Shown here: piece after piece, positions 8,515 to 15,927 of the stretch | Layout: each line of letters starts with the position of its first letter | How positions within the stretch are numbered: the stretch's first letter is position 1 | Origin: DASXKD01 sp963734725 | GTDB lineage: Bacteria > Actinomycetota > Actinomycetes > Streptosporangiales > Streptosporangiaceae | Length of the DNA stretch: 64,000 nt | NCBI GenBank assembly: GCA_963734725.1 | Contig: CAVTIX010000023.1 | Coordinates: 1 to 64,000, forward strand | Direction of reading: 5' to 3' | Notes under the pieces: generated by a model | Database searches by the model: none | What the model was told of the DNA's origin: nothing | What the model saw: only the letters and a program-made list of their open reading frames with translations | Made by a program: the position numbers and the translations under genes

Positions 8515-10880
8515 CCGCGGACACCCAGGCACCACAGGCCGAACTGGGCAGGGCACGTCTCCGCAAGGAGGATGCCCGGCTGGTCACCGGGAAGACGAAC
8601 TGGACCGACAACATCGTGCTGCCCGGCATGCTGCACATGGCGTTCGTGCGCAGCCCGATGGCGCATGGCCGGATCACCTCGGTGGACCTGTCCGCGGCGC
8701 GCGCCATGCCCGGCGTCATCGCCGTCTTCTCCGGCGCCGATTTCGCCGACGAACAGGGGAGCATGCCCTGCGTCTGGCCGGTCACCGAGGACATCGTGAT
8801 GCCGAGTTATCCGCCGATGGCCGTCGACGAGGTCCGGTACGTCGGCGACATCGTCGCGTGCGTGATCGCCCGGGACCGGTACGCCGCAGCGGACGGCGCG
8901 GCCGCCGTTGAGGTCGACTACGATCCGTTGCCACCCGTGCTCGACATGCGGGAAGCGCTCAGCGAGGGCTCGCCCAAGGTGCACGAGGCGGGGAACAAGT
9001 CCTACGAGTGGGTCTTCGGCAACGGGGACATCGACGCTGCGTTCCGCGACGCCGCGGTAGTGGTCGAGCGTGACTACATCCAGCAGCGGCTGATCCCGTG
9101 CCCGATGGAGCCGCGGGCGACGGTCGCGACGAGTGTGGGCGACGAGGTCACGCTCTGGTCGGCGACCCAGATCCCGCACGTCACCCGGGTTCTTCTCGCC
9201 CTGACCACCGGCATCCCGGAGCAGAACATCCGGGTGATCGCGCCCGATGTCGGCGGCGGCTTCGGGTCCAAGCTGGAGTTCATCGCCGAGGAAGTGCTCA
9301 CCGTGCTGGCGGCGAGCAAGACTGGCAGGCCGGTGAAGTGGGCCGAATCACGCAGCGAGAGCAGCATGGCCTCTCACCACGGCCGGGATCAGCTGCAGCG
9401 AATCAAGATCGCCGCCGACGCCGACGGCCGCATCCGGGGGCTGTCGGTGGACCTGCTGGCCAACATGGGCGCCTACCTCAAGATCATCGGGCCGGGCGTT
9501 CCGCTGCTCGGAGCCTTCATGTACAACGCCATCTACAAGATGGACGCGTACTCCTTCCGATGCACCGGCGTCTTCACCACGACCACGCCGACCGACGCCT
9601 ACCGCGGAGCGGGACGCCCGGAGGCGACGTACGCGATCGAGCGGATCGTGGACGAGCTCGCCGCCGAGCTGGGTATGGACCCGCTGGAGCTGCGCCAGCA
9701 CAACTGGATCTCCCACGAGGAGTTTCCCTTTGACACGATCTCCGGCCTGACCTACGACTCGGGGAACTACGAAGCCGCCACGGCAAGAGCGACGGAACTG
9801 TTCGGCTACGACGCGCTCCGGCAGGAGCAGACTGAGCGGAACCTGGACAACGACCCGGTCCGCCTCGGCATCGGCATCTCCACGTACACGGAGATGTGCG
9901 GAATCGCCCCCTCCCGGGTCCTCAAGGCACTGTCGTACGCGGCTGGCGGCTGGGAGCATGCTTCGGTCCGGGTGCTGCCCACCGGCAAGGTGGAGGTGGT
10001 CACCGGGACCAGCCCGCACGGCCAGGGTCACGAGACCGCGTGGAGCCAGATCGCCGCTGACGCGCTCGGGATCCCCTTCGAGGACATCCGCGTGCTGCAC
10101 GGTGATACCCAGATCGCGCCCAAGGGCATGGACACCTACGGGTCGCGCTCGGTGGTGATCGGCGGCACCGCGGTGCATTCAGCGTGCGAGAACGTGATCA
10201 CCAAGGCCAAGCGGATTAGCGCGCACATGCTGGAAGCCAGCGAGCGGGACATCGAGTTCACCAGCGGCCGGCTCCATGTCCGCGGGGACCCGGAGAAGGG
10301 CCACACCATCCAGGAGATTGCGTTCGCGGCGTTCACCGCGCACAACCTCCCGGATGGCGTTGACCCGGCGCTGGACGCCGAAGCAACGATCGACCCCGAC
10401 ACCTTCTCGTTCCCGCACGGAACCCACCTGTGCGCGGCCGAGGTCGACACCGAGACCGGCATGGTCACGATCCGCTCCTACGTGGCCGTGGACGACGTCG
10501 GCAAGGTGATCAACCCGCAGATCGTCGAAGGCCAGCTACATGGCGGCATCGCGCAGGGCATCGCGCAGGCACTGTACGAGGAGGGCGTCTACGACGATGA
10601 CGGCAACCTGGTCACCACCACGCTGGCCGACTACCTGGTTCCGTCCGCCGCTGACCTGCCGTCCTTCGTCACCGACCGGACCGAGACTCCCGCGACCACC
10701 AACCCGCTCGGCGTCAAGGGCGTCGGAGAGGCGGGCACGATCGCGTCCACGCCCGCGGTCGTCAACGCGATCATCGACGCGCTGCGGCCGTTCGGCATCA
10801 GCGACATCACCATGCCGTGCACGCCGGAGCGCGTCTGGCGGGCCATACAAGAGGCACGGGAGAACGGAGGCGCGGCATGA
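8511..10880 (+). CDS. coxL: Molybdenum hydroxylase large subunit, form II CO dehydrogenase-like
   Basis: A 789-residue catalytic subunit binding molybdopterin cytosine dinucleotide. Residues 363-369 read AYRGAGR, the active-site loop motif that defines form II CoxL; form I enzymes, proven to oxidise CO, have AYxCSFR. CO oxidation is therefore not established for this protein, and oxidation of another small substrate is possible. The C-terminal 'GVKGVGEAGTIASTPAVVNA' holds the conserved Glu that activates substrate in this family. It is translationally coupled to coxS (ATGA at 8511) and to coxM (ATGA at 10877). No Mo-insertion genes (coxD/E/F) are present in the window. Confidence 0.9.
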   Translation: MTADTQAPQAELGRARLRKEDARLVTGKTNWTDNIVLPGMLHMAFVRSPMAHGRITSVDLSAARAMPGVIAVFSGADFADEQGSMPCVWPVTEDIVMPSYPPMAVDEVRYVGDIVACVIARDRYAAADGAAAVEVDYDPLPPVLDMREALSEGSPKVHEAGNKSYEWVFGNGDIDAAFRDAAVVVERDYIQQRLIPCPMEPRATVATSVGDEVTLWSATQIPHVTRVLLALTTGIPEQNIRVIAPDVGGGFGSKLEFIAEEVLTVLAASKTGRPVKWAESRSESSMASHHGRDQLQRIKIAADADGRIRGLSVDLLANMGAYLKIIGPGVPLLGAFMYNAIYKMDAYSFRCTGVFTTTTPTDAYRGAGRPEATYAIERIVDELAAELGMDPLELRQHNWISHEEFPFDTISGLTYDSGNYEAATARATELFGYDALRQEQTERNLDNDPVRLGIGISTYTEMCGIAPSRVLKALSYAAGGWEHASVRVLPTGKVEVVTGTSPHGQGHETAWSQIAADALGIPFEDIRVLHGDTQIAPKGMDTYGSRSVVIGGTAVHSACENVITKAKRISAHMLEASERDIEFTSGRLHVRGDPEKGHTIQEIAFAAFTAHNLPDGVDPALDAEATIDPDTFSFPHGTHLCAAEVDTETGMVTIRSYVAVDDVGKVINPQIVEGQLHGGIAQGIAQALYEEGVYDDDGNLVTTTLADYLVPSAADLPSFVTDRTETPATTNPLGVKGVGEAGTIASTPAVVNAIIDALRPFGISDITMPCTPERVWRAIQEARENGGAA

Positions 10881-11734
10881 TCCCGGCCAGGTTCGACTAC
10901 GTCAGGCCGTCCTCGCTGGACGAGGCGGTCCGCGCGCTCGATCAGGGCGGCGAGGACGCCAAGGTGATCGCCGGCGGGCAGAGCCTGCTGCCGCTGCTGC
11001 GGCTCCGGCTGGCCTACCCGGAACTCCTGGTGGACGTGGGCTCGCTCGGCGGCCTGCGCGGTGTACGGGACGAGGGCGACACGCTGCTGATCGGCGCGCT
11101 CACCACGCACGACGAGCTGACCCGGGACCCGCTCATCGCCGCGCACTGCGGGCTGCTGGCGCAGGCGGCGGGCACCGTCGCGGACCCGGCCGTCCGGCAC
11201 CGTGGCACCCTCGGCGGATCGTTGTCCCACGCTGACCCGGCCGCTGACCTGCCTGCGGTCGTGCTTGCGCTGGGCGGGGACATGATCGCCAGCGGGCCAG
11301 CGGGCGAGCGGGCGATCGGCGCGGAGGAGTTCTTCTCCGACTACCTGACCACGGCGCTGGCGGCCAATGAGATCCTCACCGGGATCAGAGTGCCCAAGCT
11401 CGGCCCCGGTTGGGGCTATCGTTACGAGAAGTTCCACCGGACCGCCCAAGCGTGGGCGATCGTAGGGGTCGCCGCGCTCGCGCGGCGATCGAACGGGCAG
11501 GTCGCCGAGGCGAGAATCGCGATGGCCAACATGGGCTCGGTCCCGGTACGGGCCCGGGCGGCCGAGGCGGCGGCGGCAGGCGCCGAAGCCGACGCCGATG
11601 CCCTGCGATCGGCCGCGCAGCACGCGGACGAGGGAACCCGACCGCCGGCAGACCTGCACGGCGCGGCCGACTACCGGCGCCACCTGGCGCGGGTACTGAC
11701 CGCCAGAGCCCTGGCGGCGGCGTCAGGAGCCTGA
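10877..11734 (+). CDS. coxM: CO dehydrogenase-type medium subunit, FAD-binding
   Basis: A 285-residue flavoprotein subunit of the hydroxylase complex that moves electrons from the iron-sulfur subunit to quinone or another acceptor. FAD-binding motifs are 'AGGQSLLPLLRLRL' near residue 35 and 'RHRGTLGGSLSHADPAADLP' near residue 110, both diagnostic of the CO dehydrogenase flavoprotein family (PCMH fold). The start is ATG 10877, with GGAGG six bases upstream, overlapping the coxL stop. The next gene (CoxG type) follows three bases after the stop, so the four genes are one transcription unit. Confidence 0.9.
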   Translation: MIPARFDYVRPSSLDEAVRALDQGGEDAKVIAGGQSLLPLLRLRLAYPELLVDVGSLGGLRGVRDEGDTLLIGALTTHDELTRDPLIAAHCGLLAQAAGTVADPAVRHRGTLGGSLSHADPAADLPAVVLALGGDMIASGPAGERAIGAEEFFSDYLTTALAANEILTGIRVPKLGPGWGYRYEKFHRTAQAWAIVGVAALARRSNGQVAEARIAMANMGSVPVRARAAEAAAAGAEADADALRSAAQHADEGTRPPADLHGAADYRRHLARVLTARALAAASGA

Positions 11735-11737
11735 ACT

Positions 11738-12811
11738 ATGGATCTGGAGCACTCGTTCACTATCCCGGTACCTCCGGAGCAGGCGTGGCAGGCCCTGCTT
11801 GATGTCGAGCGGATCGCGCCGTGCATGCCCGGCGCGACCGTCGACTCCGTCGATGGCGACGTGGTCAAGGGCCGGATCAAGGTCAAGGTCGGCCCGGTGA
11901 CGATGACCTACGCCGGCAACGCTCGCTTCGTCGAGCGCGACGAGCAGGCCCGGGCGGTCACGCTGGAGGCATCCGGGAAGGAGACGCGCGGCGCCGGCAC
12001 GGCCTCGGCCACCATCCGCTCGGCGCTGCAGGGCGAGGGCGGCCAGACCAAGGTGGTCGTGCACACCACGATGAGCGTCACCGGCCGCCCGGCCCAGTTC
12101 GGCCGCGGCGTCATGGCCGAGGTGGGCGGCCGGATCATCGAGAGGTTCGCGGCCAACCTCGCCGCGCTGCTGGCGGGCGAAGGCCCGCCAGCAGCCGGCG
12201 CCGCGGCGCCGGGGGCGCCTGCGTCCGGTACCCCGGCTAGCGTCCCCGCCGCGGCCAGCGTCCCCACTGCGGCTGGCAGTGGGCCGGATGGCGGCACGCC
12301 AGGCGGACCGGAGGTCACGCTGGATGGCGCGGCGCCGCTGGAGGAGCTCCAGCTGCCGGTGCGCGCCTACAACAGCCTGCGCCGCGCGGGCATCCACACC
12401 GTGGGCGAACTCTCGGCCCGGACCGAGGACGACCTGCTCGCCATCGAGAACCTCGGCCCGCAGTCGGTCCGGGAGATCAAGCAGCGCCTGGCCGGTCTCG
12501 GCTACCACCTGGCGGAGCGGGATGCCCTGGCCGCCGTCGGCGGCAACGGCGCCGGGCCACAGCCGGGTCCCGGATCGGCGGCCGCCGACGGCGTCGCGGC
12601 GCAGAACGGGGCGACGGCGCCCGTCGCAAGCCAGCAGGACGCGGGCCAGCCGGACGCGCCGCGGGCCGCACGGCCGCCGGATGAGGACGCCATCGACCTG
12701 CTCAGCGTGGCCGGCTTCCCGGTGCTGAAGCGGGCGCTGCCGGTGGTCGGCGTGGTGCTCGTGCTGCTGCTGCTGATCCTTGGCATCCGCGGCAAGCGCC
12801 GCCGGGGCTGA
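11738..12811 (+). CDS. coxG: CoxG-type SRPBCC protein fused to an alpha-CTD-like domain and TM anchor
   Basis: A 357-residue protein. Residues 1-145 are a CoxG/SRPBCC domain ('FTIPVPPEQAWQALLDVERI', 'CMPGATVD'), the family that attaches CO dehydrogenase to the membrane. A Pro/Ala/Gly-rich linker (about 150-195) leads to residues 201-258, which match the C-terminal domain of bacterial RNA polymerase alpha subunit ('LPVRAYNSLRRAGIHTVGEL', 'LLAIENLGPQSVREIKQRL'). Using E. coli numbering, DNA- and activator-contact positions R265, N268, G296, S299 and E302 are kept (R209, N212, G240, S243, E246), while C269 is Ser and K298 is Gln. A second low-complexity linker precedes a TM helix at about 334-350 and the tail RGKRRRG. 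The first and last parts are normal for CoxG; the middle domain is the surprise. Confidence 0.88.
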   Translation: MDLEHSFTIPVPPEQAWQALLDVERIAPCMPGATVDSVDGDVVKGRIKVKVGPVTMTYAGNARFVERDEQARAVTLEASGKETRGAGTASATIRSALQGEGGQTKVVVHTTMSVTGRPAQFGRGVMAEVGGRIIERFAANLAALLAGEGPPAAGAAAPGAPASGTPASVPAAASVPTAAGSGPDGGTPGGPEVTLDGAAPLEELQLPVRAYNSLRRAGIHTVGELSARTEDDLLAIENLGPQSVREIKQRLAGLGYHLAERDALAAVGGNGAGPQPGPGSAAADGVAAQNGATAPVASQQDAGQPDAPRAARPPDEDAIDLLSVAGFPVLKRALPVVGVVLVLLLLILGIRGKRRRG

Positions 12812-12823
12812 ACTGATTCATCA

Positions 12824-13077
12824 CCTCCCTCGCGGGTGCTCCGCATGGTCGTGTTCATTACCTCCCTCGCGGATGCTCCACATGGTCGTGTTCATTACCT
12901 CCCTCGCGGGCGCTCCGCATGATCGTGCCGGAGGCGCGCAAATCGGCGGGTTGGGAGGCACGGGGGTCCGGGGGCTTGCCCCCGGGACCAACAGAGTCTC
13001 GGCCGCCGAGAAGCCGCGGCGCGGAGCGGTGCGGCGTTCGGCCCGGCGGCTGCGGCGTGAGGCTGCCGGTGGCTGAC
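12824..13077 (-). repeat. Dispersed intergenic leader repeat, copy A
   Basis: This is one of four related elements in the window. Read on the minus strand the order is GTCAGCC, a GC-rich block, a long hairpin (GGTCC-GGGGG stem with CTTG loop, around 12965-12993 on the plus strand), GCGCGCCTCCGGCACGA, then CCCGCGAGGGAGG. In this copy the last module is present three times in tandem with a period of about 41-42 bases (12824-12915), each time as GCGAGGGAGGT(A/G)ATG. Unlike copies B, C and D, no gene follows its Shine-Dalgarno end; it points into the 3' end of coxG. It fills most of the gap between coxG and the YCII gene, which otherwise shows nothing. Confidence 0.75.
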
Positions 13078-13214
13078 CCTGCCCGGGCTGGCCTCGTCCG
13101 TTGCCACCGGCGCCGACCCACCCGGGCTGGCCCCGTGTCTGTCGATTCCGCGCTCACCCGTTCGTCGGCTAGGTAGGCGCACCACCCGGTGCGTTCCGAC
13201 GAGAGGAGTAACCG

Positions 13215-13538
13215 GTGAGCAAATTCCTGTTCCTGTACCGCGGACCGGCCCAGCCTATGGAGGACTTCACGCCAGAACAGTCGGCCGAGCAGATGCAGGC
13301 ATGGGGCACGTGGATGGGCAAGCTCGGGCCCGCCATGGTGGACCCTGGCGCGCCGTTCGGCGCCCGCGCCGCGGTCAGCGACAACGGCACGAGCCCGGCC
13401 CCCAGCGACCAGAACGGTTACACGATCGTCGAAGCCGACTCCCTGGAGGCCGCCCGCGCGTTCACCGACGGGCACCCGTTCCTTTCCGAAGGAAAGGGCC
13501 GCTTCGCCGTGGAGATCTTCGAGCTCGTGCCGATGTAA
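13215..13538 (+). CDS. YCII-domain protein
   Basis: A 107-residue protein of the YCII/DGPF family ('MSKFLFLYRGP', then 'GYTIVEADSLEAARAF' and a C-terminal 'GRFAVEIFELVPM'). This small ferredoxin-like fold is often found beside ECF sigma factors or as a stand-alone enzyme-like protein; its reaction is generally unknown. GTG 13215 is set by GAGAGGAG at 13201-13208. No sigma factor gene is adjacent here. Kynureninase follows after 111 bases in the same direction. Confidence 0.82.
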   Translation: MSKFLFLYRGPAQPMEDFTPEQSAEQMQAWGTWMGKLGPAMVDPGAPFGARAAVSDNGTSPAPSDQNGYTIVEADSLEAARAFTDGHPFLSEGKGRFAVEIFELVPM

Positions 13539-13563
13539 CAGATCCGGCGTTCCGGCCGCTCCC

Positions 13564-13633
13564 ACCCGCCACGAACCGGCCGGCGCACCCGCCACGAACC
13601 GGCCGGCGCACCCGGCACGAACTGGCCGGGCGC
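13564..13633. repeat. Short tandem repeat, three 23-bp units
   Basis: Two identical 23-bp units (13564-13586, 13587-13609; core CCACGAACCGGCCGGCGC) are followed by a diverged third (13610-13633), directly upstream of the kynU start. The unit length is not a multiple of three and no gene covers it. Confidence 0.8.
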
Positions 13634-13649
13634 AACTTAGGGTGAGGCG

Positions 13650-14912
13650 GTGAGCAGTTTCACCGCGGACCGGTCCTACGCTCTCCAGTGTGACGCGGAC
13701 GATCCCCTTGCCCGCTTCCGCGAGCGGTTCGCGATCGACGATCCGTCGCTGATCTACCTGGACGGCAACTCGCTGGGCAGGCTTCCGCTCGCCACCGCCG
13801 AACGGATCGCCGAGGTGGTCCGGCGCGAGTGGGGGACCGGCCTGGTCCGCTCCTGGGCCCACTGGGTCAGTCTGCCCGGCCAGGCTGGTGACCTGCTCGG
13901 CAGCTATCTGCTCGGGGCCGCGCCGGGGCAGGTGCTGGTCTGCGACTCCACCACGGTCAACCTGTACAAGCTGGCGCGTGCCGGGCTGGGCGCCCGCCCC
14001 GGCCGCCGTGTCATCGTGACCGACGATGACAATTTCCCGACCGATCGCTACGTGCTGGCCGGGATCGCAGCAGAACGCAGCGCCGAACTGCGCGTGATCC
14101 ACACCGACATGGACAGCGGCGTGACCGCGGACGCGGTACGCGCCGCCGTGGACGGGGAGACCGCGCTGGTCAGCCTCTCCCATGTGGCCTACCGCAGCGG
14201 CGCGCTGGCGGACATGGCGGAGATCACCGGCATCGCGCACGACGTGGGCGCCCTGGCGCTCTGGGACCTGTGCCACTCGGCCGGCTCGGTGCCGGTCGAG
14301 CTTGACGCCTGCCGGGCCGACCTGGCGGTCGGCTGCACCTACAAGTACCTGAACGCAGGGCCGGGCGCGCCCGCCTTCCTGTATGTGAGCAGGCGCCTGG
14401 ATGGCGCGCTGCGCCAGCCCATTCAGGGCTGGTTCGGGCAGCGTGAGCAGTTCCAGATGGGACCGGACTACGACCCGGTCCCTGGGATCGGCCGGTTCCT
14501 CACCGGCACCCCAGACATCGCCGGCACGGCAGCGGTGGAGGAGGGAGCGCGCCTGCTGGCCGATGCGGGCATTGACCGGCTGCGGGACAAAGGAATGCGG
14601 CTGACCGACTACCTGATTGCCCTCGCCGATGCCTGGCTCGCCCCGCTGGGCTGCGCGGTCGCTTCGCCGCGTGATCCGGCCCGTCGGGGCGCCCACGTCT
14701 GCCTGCGCCATCCGGAGGCGTGGCGGATCGGCCAGGCGCTCATTCACGAGGGGGTGATCGGTGACTACCGGACGCCGGACCGGCTCCGGCTGGGGCCCAC
14801 GCCCATCACCACCCGGTACACCGACATCTGGGACGCGATGGACGCCACCCGGCGGATCCTGACGAGTAAGGGCTACGAGGACTTTCCTGCCGAGCCCGCC
14901 CAGGTGACCTGA
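13650..14912 (+). CDS. kynU: Kynureninase
   Basis: A 420-residue PLP enzyme that cleaves kynurenine to anthranilate and alanine (tryptophan catabolism). The PLP lysine is K232 in 'GCTYKYLNAGPGAPAF'. The N-terminal 'YLDGNSLGRLP' and 'WFGQREQFQM' are kynureninase signatures, and 'DLCHSAGSVPVELD' carries the conserved Asp/His that contact PLP. GTG 13650 is preceded closely by GGTGAGG. No tryptophan dioxygenase or formamidase gene is in the window, so the pathway is completed elsewhere or the enzyme feeds a secondary metabolite. Confidence 0.92.
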   Translation: MSSFTADRSYALQCDADDPLARFRERFAIDDPSLIYLDGNSLGRLPLATAERIAEVVRREWGTGLVRSWAHWVSLPGQAGDLLGSYLLGAAPGQVLVCDSTTVNLYKLARAGLGARPGRRVIVTDDDNFPTDRYVLAGIAAERSAELRVIHTDMDSGVTADAVRAAVDGETALVSLSHVAYRSGALADMAEITGIAHDVGALALWDLCHSAGSVPVELDACRADLAVGCTYKYLNAGPGAPAFLYVSRRLDGALRQPIQGWFGQREQFQMGPDYDPVPGIGRFLTGTPDIAGTAAVEEGARLLADAGIDRLRDKGMRLTDYLIALADAWLAPLGCAVASPRDPARRGAHVCLRHPEAWRIGQALIHEGVIGDYRTPDRLRLGPTPITTRYTDIWDAMDATRRILTSKGYEDFPAEPAQVT

Positions 14913-14987
14913 CCGGCGGGGCATCCAGCGGGCGTGGCCGGGCGACGCGGCCGGGCCTGGCCACCGGGGCAGGCGGCGCGGCAGAAC

Positions 14988-15260
14988 TCAGGCGGCCAGG
15001 CTGGACTTGCGCGGGCGGCCGCGGGCCCGCTTTGTGGGCACGATCACGCCACGGAGAAACAGCTGGCCGCCCCACACTCCCCACGGCTCAGCGCGTTCGA
15101 TCGCCTCGGCCAGGCACGCGGCGCGCACCGGGCACTCGGCGCACAGCTCTTTCGCCCTGGCTACGTCCAGCGGCGACTCGGCGAAAAACAAATCCGGGCT
15201 GGTGCTACACGCCAGCGGAGCTGCCGTGGATAGCAGAAACCGGGCCTCTGCGATCGCCAC
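14988..15260 (-). CDS. whiB7: WhiB7-type iron-sulfur transcription regulator
   Basis: A 90-residue WhiB protein that binds a [4Fe-4S] cluster and sigma-A. The four cluster cysteines are C18, C40, C43 and C49 ('LACSTSPDLFF', 'LCAECPVRAAC'), followed by the beta-turn G61-VWGG-65. The AT-hook RGRPRK at residues 80-85 and the 'AEPWGVWGG' context are the marks of WhiB7, the activator of intrinsic antibiotic resistance genes, rather than other WhiB paralogues. GTG 15260 is chosen because AGGAGG sits five bases upstream at 15266-15271; longer frames lack this site. A small gene ends ten bases before it in the same direction. Confidence 0.9.
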   Translation of the reverse strand: MAIAEARFLLSTAAPLACSTSPDLFFAESPLDVARAKELCAECPVRAACLAEAIERAEPWGVWGGQLFLRGVIVPTKRARGRPRKSSLAA

Positions 15261-15270
15261 GGCGGCCTCC

Positions 15271-15441
15271 TCAGGCCCAGCGGGGCGCGCCGGGCCGTCG
15301 GGCGAGAACCCGGCCGGCCGCGATCGGCCCATGGCCGCGCCGGGCGCGGCGGGCCTCGGTGGCCCGCCGTGCCGCAGCGGCCTGCTCCCGCAGGTCCCGG
15401 ACGCGCTCGGCGGCCAGGGCCTGCGTGCTGTACGGGTGCAT
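15271..15441 (-). CDS. Small basic protein directly upstream of whiB7
   Basis: A 56-codon open frame (MHPYSTQALAAERVRDLREQ...) with a strong GAGGAGG site five bases before ATG 15441. The first half is an alpha-helical, Ala/Arg-rich segment; the N-terminus resembles short conserved actinobacterial proteins of unknown function that begin MHPY and contain AAERVRDLR. Its stop codon TGA overlaps the whiB7 ribosome site (TGAGGAGG), so ribosomes finishing it would be placed beside the whiB7 start. Whether the peptide is functional or acts as an upstream ORF of the whiB7 leader cannot be told. Confidence 0.6.
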   Translation of the reverse strand: MHPYSTQALAAERVRDLREQAAAARRATEARRARRGHGPIAAGRVLARRPGAPRWA

Positions 15442-15607
15442 GGTTGCCTCCTCGGCGCCGGGCACAGGGTGTCGCCCGGCACTCTTGAGACTCGCGGTAA
15501 GGCCCCGCCCCGCACATCGGGCAGACGCCTTATCTCCCGCCTGGCTTCGGCCTTAGGACCTCAGCACCAGGCCGACCGTGCCCGCTGCCGGGGAGCGTTA
15601 CCGGAGG

Positions 15608-15868
15608 TCAGGCGAGGGTGAGGAACAGCTTCTCCATCTGCTCCTCGGTCACCGCGGATTCCCCGCCGCTGGCCAGGCACTGCCGCATCCCGCTGGCCAC
15701 GATCTTGAAACCCGCCCGGTCCAGTGCCCGGGACACCGCCGCCAGCTGGGTGACCACCTCGGCACAGTCCCGCCCGTTCTCGATCATCGCGATCACCCCG
15801 GCAAGCTGGCCATGGGCGCGGCGGAGCCGGTTGAGCACCTGGCCCGCGGCGCTTTCGTCGACCTTCAT
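15608..15868 (-). CDS. CsoR-family repressor, CstR-like (persulfide) type
   Basis: An 86-residue all-helical DUF156 protein ('NRLRRAHGQLAGVIAMIENG'). Two cysteines, C35 and C64, sit 29 residues apart as in all CsoR-family sensors. The copper-binding His of true CsoR, four residues before the second Cys, is Gly60 here, so the Cu(I) site is incomplete. A two-Cys pattern without this His is that of CstR, which senses persulfides and polysulfides. ATG 15868 lies just inside the palindromic operator at 15896-15911, so the gene is probably autoregulated. No rhodanese or sulfur transport gene is adjacent. Confidence 0.85.
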   Translation of the reverse strand: MKVDESAAGQVLNRLRRAHGQLAGVIAMIENGRDCAEVVTQLAAVSRALDRAGFKIVASGMRQCLASGGESAVTEEQMEKLFLTLA

Positions 15869-15895
15869 CAGTCCGCCCTTCCCGTCGGCTTCACT

Positions 15896-15911
15896 ATACC
15901 CACGGGGGTAT
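15896..15911. promoter_or_regulatory. CsoR/CstR-type operator
   Basis: ATACCCACGGGGGTAT is a perfect 6-4-6 palindrome (ATACCC / GGGTAT), the classical G-tract operator of the CsoR family. It lies 28 bases upstream of the repressor start and 17 bases after the guaA stop. Confidence 0.8.
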
Positions 15912-15927
15912 CAAGGAGTACGGCGGG

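Noticed and set aside
12502..12858. Minus-strand gene starting at the Shine-Dalgarno/ATG modules of repeat copy A
   Set aside because: The product is antisense to coxG with no similarity to any family; the start signals come from the repeat.
12858..14924. Long open frame on the minus strand over kynU and the YCII gene
   Set aside because: Shadow of real genes on the plus strand; no motifs and it runs through the intergenic repeat.
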